Shown here: positions 17,399 to 28,878 of the stretch, in pieces
Position numbering within the stretch: the first letter of the stretch is position 1
Layout: each line of letters opens with the position of its first letter
DNA from: CAIKMD01 sp963803265
GTDB taxonomy: Bacteria; Pseudomonadota; Alphaproteobacteria; ATCC43930; CGMCC-115725
Direction of reading: 5' to 3'
Assembly (NCBI GenBank): GCA_963803265.1
Contig: CAWDLZ010000011.1
Location: forward strand, 1-64,000
DNA: 64,000 bases
The notes under the pieces: model-generated
Database searches by the model: none
What the model saw: only the letters and a program-made list of their open reading frames with translations
What the model was told of the DNA's origin: nothing
Program-made: the position numbers and the translations under genes

Positions 17399-17785
17399 GC
17401 GCCAGTTCGGGGGCTTAATCTTGCCCGCCTCGCAATCCTTCTCGGCCTGCGATTGGTAGGCATAGTCCTGACAGGTGAGTTTCGCCACTCTCACCTTTCT
17501 CACCCGCTTTTTCACTGCCTTTTTGGCCGCAGGCATCGCCATGCCCTTCATCGGGGCGGGTGCGGCGGCCATCGGGGCCGGAGCGGCTGGCGCGGCCGCA
17601 GCGGGAGCGGGAGCGGCAGGCGCCATCGGTGCGGCCGCAGCCGGTGCGGGTGCGGCAGGCGCCATCGGTGCAGCCGGAGCGGGCGCAGCCGGGGCGGACT
17701 GGTCATTCTGGGCCAACGCGGGCGCGGCCAGCAGCGCGGCACAGAGCGCCACGGTAGCGCTCAATGAGGCAAGCTTTATCGTCAT
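17396..17785 (-). CDS. Secreted Ala/Pro-rich protein
   Basis: The 129-residue product has a clear signal peptide (MTIKLASLSATVALCAALLA, cut after ALA). A low-complexity Ala/Pro/Met linker follows (about residues 28-85, repeats of the type APAPAAPMAPA), then a basic patch (KKAVKKRVRKVRVAK) and a small Cys-containing end (LTCQDYAYQSQAEKDCEAGK). GGAG sits eight bases upstream of the ATG. The layout suggests a periplasmic protein with a flexible spacer that may reach through peptidoglycan. The family is not known to me. Confidence 0.75.
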   Translation of the reverse strand: MTIKLASLSATVALCAALLAAPALAQNDQSAPAAPAPAAPMAPAAPAPAAAAPMAPAAPAPAAAAPAAPAPMAAAPAPMKGMAMPAAKKAVKKRVRKVRVAKLTCQDYAYQSQAEKDCEAGKIKPPNWR

Positions 17786-17911
17786 GTTTGCTCCTCAGGC
17801 TTAAAAAGGTTGATCGTTGGGACGACGTAAATAACCAGAGCGCATTTTGAAATATTGTACCGATTCGATGTCCGGCGCAAGTCAGTCCGAGGCCATAGGA
17901 GACCTCAGCGC

Positions 17912-19277
17912 TCAATAAGCCTCCTCGGCATAAACCGGATCGACGCTGCCGCGCCAGCTCGTGGCGTAACGCTCGAGGAGGCTTTCCGCGAAAGTCTTGC
18001 CGGAATGCGCGACCTCGTGGAGGGGCGAGAGGAAGTGGGTTTCGTCCTGGCCGGCGGCGTCGAGCCGGGCGCGGCGGCGCAAGCCGCCCTGGGACAGCTC
18101 GAGCGCGGCGAGCGCCACGTCCTTCACCGTCTTGCCGCGGAACGGCGCGTGAAGGCCAAGGCGCGGCACGTCGCGGCGTAAGGCCGCGCGCTCCGCCGCG
18201 CTCCAATCGCCCACAAGCTGCCACGCCGCGTCGAGCGCGCTGCGGTCATAAAGGATGCCGGTCCAGAAGGCGGGCAGCGCGCAGATATTGCGCCACGGGC
18301 CACCGTCGGCGCCGCGCATCTCGAGATAGCGCCGGATGCGGATCTCGGGAAACACCGTGGCTGAAGTGATCGGACCAGTCGCTCATCGTGGGCACGGCGC
18401 CCGGCAGCCCGGGCAGCTTGCCCTTGAGGAAATCGCGAAAGGATTGCCCGGCCACGTCGATGTAATTGCCGTCCCGATAGACGAAATACATCGGCACGTC
18501 GAGCATGTAATCGACGTAACGCTCGAAGCCGAAGCCGCTCTCGAACACGAAAGGCAACAATCCGGTGCGGTCGGGATCGACATCCGTCCAGATCTGGCTC
18601 CGATAGCTGAGATAGCCCCTGGGCTTGCCCTCGAGGAAGGGCGAATTGGCAAAGAGCGCGATCGCGATCGGCTGCAAGGCGAGGCCAACCCGCGATTTCA
18701 ACACCATGTCGGCCTCGGATTCGAAGTCGAGATTGACTTGCACGGTGCAGGTGCGAAGCATCATGTCGTGGCCGAGCTTGCCTTTCAAAGGCATGTAGCG
18801 CCGCATCACCGCGTAGCGCCGCTTGGGCATCCAAAGGCAATCCTCGCGCCGCCATTTGGGCAGGACGCCGATGCCGAGGAGGCCCAAACCCAATTCCTCG
18901 CTCACCGTGCGCGTCTGGCGCAGATGGGTGTGCAGCTCGTCGCAGGTCTGATGGAGGTTCTCCAAGAGCGCGCCCGACAATTCGAGCTGCCCGCCGGGCT
19001 CCAGCGAAATCGCGGCCCCGTCTTGGGAGAGGCCGATCAAGGTCTCGCCGTCGAGCACATCCTGCCAGCCGAACCGCTTCAACCCCTCGAGCAGCGCGCG
19101 GATGCCATTCTCGCCGTCATAGGGAACGGGGCGAAGATCCGCGCGGCGGAAAACGAATTTCTCGTGCTCGGTGCCGATCCGCCACGACGCCCGCGGCTTG
19201 CAGCCGGCCGCGAGATCCTCGACCAGCTGCCGGATGTCGGCGATCGGCGCGCCGCCAGATTGGGAAGGTGCGGACAT
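17912..19277 (-). CDS. gshA: Glutamate-cysteine ligase, plant-type, one frameshift as read
   Basis: This enzyme makes gamma-glutamylcysteine from Glu, Cys and ATP, the first step of glutathione synthesis. WRIGTEHEKFVFR near the start, ISLEPGGQLELSGA, CTVQVNLDFESEADM and, after the shift, FPEIRIRRYLEMRGADGGPW are all typical of the plant/alphaproteobacterial class. An extra C near 18355 breaks the frame where DHFSTVFPEIRIRR is expected. Corrected length is about 454 residues. It is followed by rsmE upstream on the same strand, 30 bp apart. Confidence 0.9.
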
Positions 19278-19307
19278 AGGCGGCTCGAAGCTCCAGACCC
19301 CTCTTCG

Positions 19308-20048
19308 TCAGCGCGACCGCGCCTCGCCGAGAAGCGCTTGCAGCACGGCCAGGCCCGCGAGCGCCGCGGTATCGGCGCGCAACACGCGCGGACCCAGACT
19401 GACCGGGCGAACAAAGGGGAGTTTGCGCAGCGCGTCAAGCTCCTCTTCGGCAAAGCCGCCCTCGGGTCCGGTCAGGACGGCCCAGGCGCCGCCGCGCTCG
19501 GAGGCGAGCGCCGCGGCAATGGGCGGCGCCGTGCCGCTTTCGTCGCACAGCATGAGGCGGCGCGAGGGCTCCCAGCCCGCGATAAGGGCAGCGAGCTTTC
19601 GCGGCTCGTGGATTTCCGGCACCGACAGCCGCTCGCTCTGCTCGGCGGCCTCGACCGCGGTGGCCCGCCATCGAGCGAGATTCACCCGCTCGACGACCGT
19701 GCGCCGCGTCATCACCGGATAGAGCGCGCTGACGCCGAGCTCGGTCGCCTTCTCCACGAGGAAATCGATCCGCGCCCGCTTGATCGGCGCGAAGGCCAGC
19801 CACAGATCGGGCGCTTTCTGCTGCTCGCGCGATCGCGATTGCACCGCGACCGCGGCGGAATTTCGCGCGAAGCCTTCGACGCTTGCGATGAATTCGCCAT
19901 CCTTGCCGTTGAATAGCGCGATGAGCGTGCCGGGTTTCAGCCGCAGCACCGATTTCAAATAGTGCGCATGATCGGCGCCCAACGCGAGCGCCTGGCCCAC
20001 CTCGAGCGGCGCATCGACGAAGAGCCGGGTTTCGGGCTTCAGCGGCAT
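19308..20048 (-). CDS. rsmE: 16S rRNA (uracil1498-N3)-methyltransferase
   Basis: RsmE methylates U1498 of 16S rRNA using SAM. The fold is SPOUT with a PUA-like start. The segment KRARIDFLVEKATELGVSAL and the knot with LTGPEGGFAEEELDAL and LGPRVLRADTAALAGLAVLQ are diagnostic. I prefer the ATG at 20048 (MPLKPETRLFVDAPLEVG, 246 residues); a GTG at 20069 would add seven residues. It is divergent from ubiA, with about 45 bp between. Confidence 0.92.
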   Translation of the reverse strand: MPLKPETRLFVDAPLEVGQALALGADHAHYLKSVLRLKPGTLIALFNGKDGEFIASVEGFARNSAAVAVQSRSREQQKAPDLWLAFAPIKRARIDFLVEKATELGVSALYPVMTRRTVVERVNLARWRATAVEAAEQSERLSVPEIHEPRKLAALIAGWEPSRRLMLCDESGTAPPIAAALASERGGAWAVLTGPEGGFAEEELDALRKLPFVRPVSLGPRVLRADTAALAGLAVLQALLGEARSR

Positions 20049-20093
20049 GAACGGGGTTGAGCTTAGCACGCGGCGGCTTCATCCTCGCCAGGC

Positions 20094-20987
20094 ATGACCG
20101 ATATCAGCACCGGAGACTGGGTCGATCGTTACGCGCCGGGGGCCTTGCGCCCCTATTGCCGCCTCGCCCGGCTCGACCGGCCGATCGGCACCTGGCTGCT
20201 GCTGTTTCCGTGCTGGTGGGGATTGGCGCTGGCGGCGCCGCGCTGGCCCGATTGGGGGCTCATGGCACTGTTCGCCTTGGGCGCGACGGTGATGCGCGGC
20301 GCCGGCTGCACCTATAACGACATCGTCGACCGCGACTTCGATGCCAGGGTCGAGCGCACGCGGACGCGGCCGATACCGAGCGGCGCCGTGTCGGTCATGG
20401 CGGCGGCCATGTTCATGCTCCTCCAGCTCGGCCTGGGCGCCGTCATCCTCTTCACGCTCGACCGGTTCGCGATTCTACTCGGGCTCGCGGTCATCGCGCT
20501 GATCGCGACCTATCCCTTCATGAAGCGGGTTACCTATTGGCCGCAGTTTTTCCTGGGGCTCAATTTCAATTGGGGCGCTTTGATGGGCTGGGCGGCGGTG
20601 CGCGGCGGCCTCAGCTGGGCGCCGGTGCTGCTCTATCTCGGCGGCATCGCCTGGACGCTCGGCTATGACACGATCTATGCCCATCAGGACAAGGAGGACG
20701 ACGCGTTGATCGGCGTCAAATCCTCGGCCCTCGCCTTGGGTGAACGCACCAGGCCCTTCCTGTATGGGTTCTATGCCATGGCGATCCTGTTCTGGGCGCT
20801 GGCCGGCGAGGCCGCGGGGCTCGGCCTGCCCTATCGCGCGGCGCTTGCGCTGGTCGCGTGGCAATTGTTCTGGCAGGCGGCGCGGCTCGATCTCGCCAGC
20901 AGCGCCGATTGCGGCGTGAAGTTCCGCTCCAACCGCTGGACCGGCTGGCTCCTGCTGCTCGGGATCGTCGCAAGCCATGTCGTCTAG
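20094..20987 (+). CDS. ubiA: 4-hydroxybenzoate octaprenyltransferase
   Basis: UbiA prenylates 4-hydroxybenzoate in ubiquinone synthesis and is an inner-membrane enzyme. The Mg2+/diphosphate motif NDIVDRDFD is at residues 75-83, and the second Asp-rich motif is in TLGYDTIYAHQDKEDD. Several hydrophobic helices span the 297 residues. The opening RPYCRLARLDRPIGTWLLLF is characteristic. The gene overlaps the next one by 11 bp. Confidence 0.93.
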   Translation: MTDISTGDWVDRYAPGALRPYCRLARLDRPIGTWLLLFPCWWGLALAAPRWPDWGLMALFALGATVMRGAGCTYNDIVDRDFDARVERTRTRPIPSGAVSVMAAAMFMLLQLGLGAVILFTLDRFAILLGLAVIALIATYPFMKRVTYWPQFFLGLNFNWGALMGWAAVRGGLSWAPVLLYLGGIAWTLGYDTIYAHQDKEDDALIGVKSSALALGERTRPFLYGFYAMAILFWALAGEAAGLGLPYRAALALVAWQLFWQAARLDLASSADCGVKFRSNRWTGWLLLLGIVASHVV

Positions 20988-21624
20988 CGCGGCGGATTTC
21001 ATCCGCGCCAATACCGCCATGGGCACGCCGCCGCTGGTGCCCGAAATCCGCCTGCATCTTGCCAGCGAGGTGACCCCGCTTTGGCAGGCGACCGAGGCCA
21101 GCCTACTGGGCGCGCAACTGGCGCCGCCCTATTGGGCCTTCGCTTGGGCCGGCGGCCAGGCGCTCGCCCGCTATGTGCTCGATCATCCCGCGCTCGTCGC
21201 CGGCCGCGCCGTGCTGGATTTCGGCGCCGGCTCGGGGCTCCTCGCCATCGCCGCGATGAAGGCGGGTGCGAAAAGCGCGCTCGCCGCCGAGATCGATTCC
21301 TTTGCGGCCGCCGCCATCGCCCTCAACGCCGGCTTGAACGACGTCGCGGTCGCGATCGAGCGCGCGGATGCGATCGGGAAATCCTTAGCCGTGGCAATCA
21401 TCCTGGTCGGGGATATGTTCTACGAGCGCCCGCTGGCCGAGCGGCTGGTGGATTGGCTGCGCGACCGGGCGCGAAACGGCGCGACCGTGCTGATCGGCGA
21501 TCCGGGCCGCGCTTATCTGCCGAAAACCGGCCTCACCGAGATCGCGCGTTACGCCGTGGCGACCCCGCTCGATCTCGAGGATCGGACCGAGCGCATCGGC
21601 GTGGTGTGGCGGCTCGGCGCCTGA
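20977..21624 (+). CDS. SAM-dependent methyltransferase, ETF-beta lysine methyltransferase-like
   Basis: This 215-residue class I methyltransferase has the SAM-binding loop VLDFGAGSGLLAIAAMKAGA, an acidic end of strand two (AAEIDSFAAAAIALNAG) and the substrate loop ILVGDMFYERPLAERLVDWL. The last feature and the start (IRANTAMGTPPLVPEIRLHL, then TPLWQATEASL) resemble the family that methylates lysines of the electron transfer flavoprotein beta subunit. Substrate is inferred. It overlaps ubiA and is followed 37 bp later by pmbA. Confidence 0.75.
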   Translation: MSSSAADFIRANTAMGTPPLVPEIRLHLASEVTPLWQATEASLLGAQLAPPYWAFAWAGGQALARYVLDHPALVAGRAVLDFGAGSGLLAIAAMKAGAKSALAAEIDSFAAAAIALNAGLNDVAVAIERADAIGKSLAVAIILVGDMFYERPLAERLVDWLRDRARNGATVLIGDPGRAYLPKTGLTEIARYAVATPLDLEDRTERIGVVWRLGA

Positions 21625-21661
21625 GCGCCTATATCAGAGTCCGCCAAAGGAAGGAATTTCG

Positions 21662-23005
21662 ATGACGCAAGGTGACGACGCGCTGATGCTGCTCGGCGAC
21701 CTCATCGCCAGCGCGCGGAAATCGGGCGCGGATGCCGCCGACGCCGTGCTTGTCGAAAGCGCTTCGCTCAGTCATGCCCAGCGCCTCGGCAAGATCGAGA
21801 AGCTCGAGCGCGCCGAAGGCTACGATCTCGGCCTCCGCGTCTTCGTCGGCAAACGCCAGGCGATCGTGTCCTCGAACGACCGCGCCAAGGCGGCGCTCGG
21901 CGAGCTGGTCGCGCGGGCCATCGCCATGGCGAAGACCGTGCCCGAGGACCCCTATTGCGGCCTCGCCGAGCCGGGCGAGCTGGCCCGTGATTGGCCGCAG
22001 CTCGAATTGGACGACCCCGACGAGCCTCTACCCGAGGTGCTGATCGCGCGGGCGGGCGAAGCCGAGGATGCGGCGCGCGCCGTTCCCGGCGTCACCAATT
22101 CCGAAGGCGCCGAAGCGAGTTGGAGCCGATCCCGCGTCGCGCTCGCGGCCTCGAACGGGTTCGCCGGGAGTTACGCCGGCACCCATCACAGCATCAGCGC
22201 CGCGGTGCTGGCCGGAACCGACACCGGCATGGAGCGCGATTACGATTTTTCGACCGCGGTCTGGGGCGCGGATATCGAGGATCCCAAGAAAATCGGCGCC
22301 AGCGCCGGCGCGCGCGCGGTCAAGCGCCTCAACGCTCGCAAGGTCGCGACCTGCCAGGCGCCGGTGGTGTTCGACCCCAGGGTCGCGGGCGGAATGCTGC
22401 GTCATCTCGTCGGCGCCATCAGCGGCCCCGCGATCGCGCGCGGCACCAGCTTCCTGAAGGACCGGCTGGACCAGCGCATTTTCCCCGCCGGCATCTCGAT
22501 CATCGACGACCCGCACCGGCGGCGCGGCCTCAGGGCCAAGCCCTTCGACGGCGAGGGCGTGCGCAACGCTCGCCGCGCCCTCGTGGAGGACGGGGTGCTG
22601 AAGACCTGGCTTCTCGATGTGCGCTCAGGCCGCCAATTGGGTCTCGCCAGCACCGGCCATGCCAGCCGCGGCACTTCCGGCCCGCCCGCGCCCGCGCCGA
22701 CCAATCTTTATCTCGAGCCCGGCGCGGTCACGGCGCAGGAACTCATCGGCGATATCGAAGGCGGCTTTTATGTCACGGAGCTGATGGGCATGGGCGTCAA
22801 CGGCGTCACCGGCGATTACAGCCGCGGCGCCGCCGGCTTCTGGATCGAGCATGGCGAGATCGCGTTTCCGGTGAGCGAATTGACCATCGCCGGCAATCTC
22901 AAGGAGATGTTCCTGCACCTGACGCCCGCCAGCGATCTTAAGTTCAAGACCGGCATCGACGCGCCGACCCTGCGCATCGACGGCATGACCGTGGCGGGCG
23001 CTTGA
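21662..23005 (+). CDS. pmbA: Metalloprotease subunit TldE/PmbA
   Basis: TldE/PmbA is the non-catalytic partner of TldD; it lacks the zinc HExxxH motif and shapes the peptide tunnel. The 447-residue protein has GYDLGLRVFVGKRQAIVSSN, PVVFDPRVAGGMLRHLVGAI, GTSGPPAPAPTNLYLEPG and the end GIDAPTLRIDGMTVAGA, as usual. AAGGAAGGAA lies before the ATG. It is intact, unlike tldD at 13594. Confidence 0.92.
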   Translation: MTQGDDALMLLGDLIASARKSGADAADAVLVESASLSHAQRLGKIEKLERAEGYDLGLRVFVGKRQAIVSSNDRAKAALGELVARAIAMAKTVPEDPYCGLAEPGELARDWPQLELDDPDEPLPEVLIARAGEAEDAARAVPGVTNSEGAEASWSRSRVALAASNGFAGSYAGTHHSISAAVLAGTDTGMERDYDFSTAVWGADIEDPKKIGASAGARAVKRLNARKVATCQAPVVFDPRVAGGMLRHLVGAISGPAIARGTSFLKDRLDQRIFPAGISIIDDPHRRRGLRAKPFDGEGVRNARRALVEDGVLKTWLLDVRSGRQLGLASTGHASRGTSGPPAPAPTNLYLEPGAVTAQELIGDIEGGFYVTELMGMGVNGVTGDYSRGAAGFWIEHGEIAFPVSELTIAGNLKEMFLHLTPASDLKFKTGIDAPTLRIDGMTVAGA

Positions 23006-23011
23006 GCGCGG

Positions 23012-23914
23012 CTACGCTACGATCTCGATCGGCCGCTCGGCGAGCCTGATGCGCGCCGGCAAATGCGCCCGGATATCGCCATCGACCTGCACCGGCGCGC
23101 CCGCCGGACCGCCGAGTTCGATCGAAGCGGCGGCCGATATGGCCACGTCGCGCTGACAGGCGAGCGTCCGCGTCACCACCGCCGCGAGATAGCGCAAGGC
23201 CGCGCCGCGGCCCGGCTTGGGGAAGCTCACCGCGTAGAGCGCCGGCCGGTCGAGGCGCGCCTTCGGCGCCAAGACAAAGCGCCCGCCGTAGAAATGCGCG
23301 CGCGCCACGACGAGCGAGGCCGGGCCCGAATGCGCGCCATCGATGACAGCGTCGAAGCGCTGCGCTCGATAGCGGGCGAGAAGCGCGAGGCTCGCCGCGA
23401 CGTAGACGAGCTTGCCGAGCCGGCGCTTCGCGGCGAGATCGATATGCGCCACCACCTCGGCGTCGAAGCCGATGCCGGCCATCAGCAGAAACCGCCACGG
23501 CTCGGTCCGTTCGCGCGACAGGATTTCGCCGGGAATCACCGGCCGCGCCGGCGCGAAGGCGGCGATTTGGGCGAGGGCGCCGACGCTACGCGGCAAGCCC
23601 AGCTCGGCCGCCAACACGTTGGCGGTGCCGAGCGGCAGGATCGCCAAGGGCAGCGCCGCCGCGAAGATCCCGTTCACGGCCTCGTTGATGGTGCCGTCGC
23701 CGCCCGCCACCGCCACCGCATCGAACCGCGCCGGATCGGCTGCGCGGGCGAGCTCCATGGCATGATTAGGGGCCTGGGTCTCGGCCAGCGTTACCGTCGC
23801 GCCGAGATCACGCAGTGCGGCGAGCCAGCGCCGGAAGCGGCCCTGCCGGCGCGGCCCGGCGGCTGGGTTGTAGATTACCAAGAGCCGGCGCGCGCGCCGC
23901 TCGCCCGCTGCCAT
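23012..23914 (-). CDS. Diacylglycerol/sphingosine kinase family lipid kinase (YegS-like)
   Basis: The protein has the DAGK catalytic region: RRLLVIYNPAAGPRRQGRF at the start, then VAVAGGDGTINEAVNGIFA with the GGDGT nucleotide loop, and LPLGTANVLAAELGLP. The C-terminal beta domain has PVQVDGDIRAHLPARI. I chose the ATG at 23914 (about 300 residues); an upstream start at 23941 is possible. The lipid substrate is unknown. Convergent with pmbA, six bases apart. Confidence 0.85.
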   Translation of the reverse strand: MAAGERRARRLLVIYNPAAGPRRQGRFRRWLAALRDLGATVTLAETQAPNHAMELARAADPARFDAVAVAGGDGTINEAVNGIFAAALPLAILPLGTANVLAAELGLPRSVGALAQIAAFAPARPVIPGEILSRERTEPWRFLLMAGIGFDAEVVAHIDLAAKRRLGKLVYVAASLALLARYRAQRFDAVIDGAHSGPASLVVARAHFYGGRFVLAPKARLDRPALYAVSFPKPGRGAALRYLAAVVTRTLACQRDVAISAAASIELGGPAGAPVQVDGDIRAHLPARIRLAERPIEIVA

Positions 23915-24044
23915 CAGGCCCCCCTCTGCACCGGCTTCCATAGCCGAAGCGCGGGGAATCGGCCAGTCCGGGCGGGCATTAAACGCCGGCGCCGCCCAGG
24001 ATTTGCCGCCGTGCTATGATGGCGATGCGATGTTATCCTAGCCC

Positions 24045-25880
<1,836 letters not shown>

Positions 25881-25883
25881 GCG

Positions 25884-26627
25884 ATGCACTTCTTCAAGCG
25901 AATTTCGCGCAGCGGCGGCGGCTTGCGGATGTTGTGCTGGCTCATTCAGGCTTATCTGCGCCTGGTCTATCGCACCGGGCGCTGGACGATCGAGGGCGAA
26001 GCCTTTCCGCGCCGCATACGCGACGGCGGCGGCGGCTTCATCGTCGCGTTCTGGCACGGCCGGCTCGCGATGCTGCCGATCGGGTGGCGGCGTCTCGCGC
26101 CGCTGCACATGCTGATCTCGGCGCATAGCGACGGAAGGCTGATCGCCGGCGTGGTACGCTATTTCGGCCTCGATACCGTCGCGGGCTCCTCGACCGAGGG
26201 CGGCACTACGGCCTTGCGCGCCCTGATACGCTGGCTCGACGCCGGCGATTGCGTCGGCATCACGCCCGATGGGCCCGACGGACCGGCGATGCGCGCGAGC
26301 CGCGGCATCGTCGCGGCGGCGCGGCTCTCGGGCGCGCCGATCTTGCCGGCGACCTATTCCGCGGCGCGGCGGCGCATCCTCGGCTCGTGGGACCGGATGG
26401 TGCTGCCCCTGCCGTTCAGCCGCGGCATTTTCTTGTGGGGCGATCCCATTCTCGTGCCGAAACGGCTCGATGAGGACGGGATCGAACGCTACCGCGCCAG
26501 GATCGAGGAAACGCTCAACGCCCTCACCGGCGAGGCCGACCGGCGCATGGGCCACGACCGGCTGGCGCCGGGCACGATGAGCCGTACCGCGCTGCGCGAG
26601 GCGCAGCAGGCAGGCGGGCGGCGATGA
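25884..26627 (+). CDS. Lysophospholipid acyltransferase family protein (DUF374)
   Basis: This 247-residue protein is of the DUF374 branch of LPLAT acyltransferases. It shows a hydrophobic start, FIVAFWHGRLAMLPIGW with the catalytic-type His58 (WHGR), LISAHSDGRLIAGVVRYFGL, GSSTEGGTTALRALIRWL and ITPDGPDGPAMRASRG. Its place between msbA and waaA is conserved in Alphaproteobacteria, which suggests a role in lipid A acylation or envelope lipid; the exact reaction is unproven. It overlaps waaA by four bases (ATGA). Confidence 0.85.
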   Translation: MHFFKRISRSGGGLRMLCWLIQAYLRLVYRTGRWTIEGEAFPRRIRDGGGGFIVAFWHGRLAMLPIGWRRLAPLHMLISAHSDGRLIAGVVRYFGLDTVAGSSTEGGTTALRALIRWLDAGDCVGITPDGPDGPAMRASRGIVAAARLSGAPILPATYSAARRRILGSWDRMVLPLPFSRGIFLWGDPILVPKRLDEDGIERYRARIEETLNALTGEADRRMGHDRLAPGTMSRTALREAQQAGGRR

Positions 26628-27920
26628 GCCGGCTATTGTCGCTCTATCGCGGCGGCACCACCGTGCTGGGCCCGCTGGTCGCGCTCTATCTCGCGCGCCG
26701 CATGGCACGCGGCAAGGAGGATCGCGACCGCTTCGCCGAGCGGCAGGGCCATGCCAGCCGCGCCCGCCCGCCCGGTCCGCTGATATGGGTGCATGCCGCG
26801 AGCAATGGCGAGGCGGTGTCGATGCTGTCGCTGATCGACCGGCTGCTGGTCGAGCGGCCCGCGCTCTCCGTGCTGCGTGACCACCGGCACCGTGACCTCG
26901 GCGCGGCTCCTCGCCCACCGCTTGCCGGCCGACCGCGCCTGGCATCAATATGTGCCGGTCGACCGCCTCGCCTATATCCGGCGCTTCCTTGAGCATTGGC
27001 AGCCGGACTTGGCGTTGTGGGTCGAATCGGAGTTGTGGCCCAATCTGGTGGCCGAGACCGACCGCTTCGGCACCCCGCTGCTGCTGTTGAACGGGCGCAT
27101 GTCGTTGCGCTCGCTGCGCGGCTGGCAGCGCCTGGGCGGTATGATCACGCCCCTGCTCGCTTGTTTCGACCTGTGCCTCGCCCAAGACGAGCCTCAGGCC
27201 GAGCGCTTTCGCCGCCTCGGCGCGGTGGCCGCGACGACGGTGGGCGATTTGAAGACCGCGGCGGCGCCGCTGCCTTATGACGAGAACGAGCTGGTGCGGA
27301 TCGCCGCGAGCGCGGCCGACCGCCCGCTCTGGCTCGCCGCGAGCACGCATCCCGAGGAGGAAGATGCCGCCGCCGATGCCCACCGCGCCCTGATGCGCGC
27401 GCGGCCGGGCCTCCTGACCATCATCGCACCGCGCCATCCGGTGCGCGCCGACGAGATCGCCGCGCGGCTTCACCGGCGCGGGCTCAACGTCGCGCGCCGC
27501 TCGCTCGGCGAGCCGATCGAAGCGACGACCGACATCTATCTCGCCGATACGCTGGGCGAACTCGGCTTGTTCTATCGCCTCGCCGGCATCGCCTTCATCG
27601 GCGGCTCGCTCGCGCCGATGGGCGGGCACAATCCGCTCGAGGCGGCGCTCCTCGATTGCGCCATCCTGCACGGCCCCGACATGAGCAACTGCGCCGCCAT
27701 GGCGCAAAGTCTCGCGGCGGCGGGCGCCACGACCACCGTCGCCGACGCCGCCGAGCTGGCGGAAGCGGTGCGCCGGCTGCTGGCCAATCCGGTCGAGCGC
27801 GCCGCGCGCGCCGCGGCGGCGGCCGGCGTTGCCGCCGACAACCGCGTCGTGCTCGACGCGGTGATGGCGCGCATCGCGCCCTGGCTCGACCGGCTCTCGC
27901 GGCATGCTAAAAGCGCCTGA
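26624..27920 (+). CDS. waaA: 3-deoxy-D-manno-octulosonic acid transferase, one frameshift as read
   Basis: WaaA (KdtA) transfers Kdo from CMP-Kdo to lipid IVA at the inner membrane. The N-terminal part has the membrane anchor (LSLYRGGTTVLGPLVALYLA) and PLIWVHAASNGEAVS with its catalytic-type Glu. After an extra C near 26876 the sequence resumes as VTTGTVTSARLLAHRLPA, then HWQPDLALWVESELWPNL and GGSLAPMGGHNPLEAAL. Corrected length is about 431 residues. The end overlaps lpxK by 17 bp. Confidence 0.9.
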
Positions 27921-28878
27921 CTTCTGGACGCGATCGGGACCGCTCTCGTCCCTGCTGCTGCCGCTCGCTTGGGGCCATGCGGCGCTGGGCGCGGCGCGGC
28001 GCCGGCTAACGGCGCCCTGGCGTGCCGGCGTGCCTGTCCTGTGCATCGGCAATCTCGTCGCCGGCGGGGCGGGCAAGACGCCGGTCGCATTGAGCCTCGC
28101 CCGCATCCTGGCCGCCGCCGGCGAGCGGCCGCAGATCTTGAGCCGCGGCTATGGCGGCACGCTGGCCGGCCCGCTTCGCGTCGACGAGGGCCGCCACAAT
28201 GCCGCGCAAGTCGGCGACGAAGCTTTGCTGCTCGCCCGCGCGGCCCCGAGCTGGATCGGGCGCGACCGCGTCGCCTCGGCCAAGGCCGCCATCGCCGCGG
28301 GCGCGACCATCCTCTTGCTGGATGACGGCTTGCAGAATCCGACGTTGCACCACGACTTGTCGCTCGCGGTCATCGATGCCGCCTACGGCTTCGGCAATGG
28401 CCGCGTCATCCCGGCCGGCCCCTTGCGCGAGCCCGCATCCTGGGGACTAGCGCGCGCGCACGCCATCGTGCGGATGGGCGCGGGCGCTGTCGAGAACGCG
28501 TGTGCCGGCAAGACCGTGCTGGGCGCGCGCCTCGTGCCGCGCGGCGGCGAGGATTTGAAGGGCCGGAGGCTCGTCGCTTTCGCCGGCATCGGCAGACCGC
28601 AAAAATTCTTCGCGACCCTGCGGGAGTTGGGCGGGGTGCTCAGGCTGACGCAGGCGTTCGCGGATCACCACCCGTACAAGGAAGCCGAGCTGCAGCTTCT
28701 TGCCGCGGCAGCGCTTGCCGAGGACGCGCTGTTGGTGACGACGGAAAAAGACTGGGTGAGGCTGCCGCCGGCCTGGCGGGCCCGCATCCGCGCCCTCGCA
28801 GTCGAGGTCGCCTGGGACGATACCGCCGCCCTTCAAGCCATTCTTGCCCGCGTGAAGGGCCGGAGCGGCCATGGTTGA
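27904..28878 (+). CDS. lpxK: Tetraacyldisaccharide 4'-kinase
   Basis: LpxK phosphorylates the 4' position of the lipid A disaccharide. It has an N-terminal membrane helix and the P-loop VAGGAGKTP at about residues 52-60. ILSRGYGG, VGDEALLLAR, ILLLDDGLQNPTLHHDLSLA and the end TTEKDWVRLP are diagnostic. The 324-residue length is normal. It overlaps both neighbours, consistent with a tight operon. Confidence 0.93.
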   Translation: MLKAPDFWTRSGPLSSLLLPLAWGHAALGAARRRLTAPWRAGVPVLCIGNLVAGGAGKTPVALSLARILAAAGERPQILSRGYGGTLAGPLRVDEGRHNAAQVGDEALLLARAAPSWIGRDRVASAKAAIAAGATILLLDDGLQNPTLHHDLSLAVIDAAYGFGNGRVIPAGPLREPASWGLARAHAIVRMGAGAVENACAGKTVLGARLVPRGGEDLKGRRLVAFAGIGRPQKFFATLRELGGVLRLTQAFADHHPYKEAELQLLAAAALAEDALLVTTEKDWVRLPPAWRARIRALAVEVAWDDTAALQAILARVKGRSGHG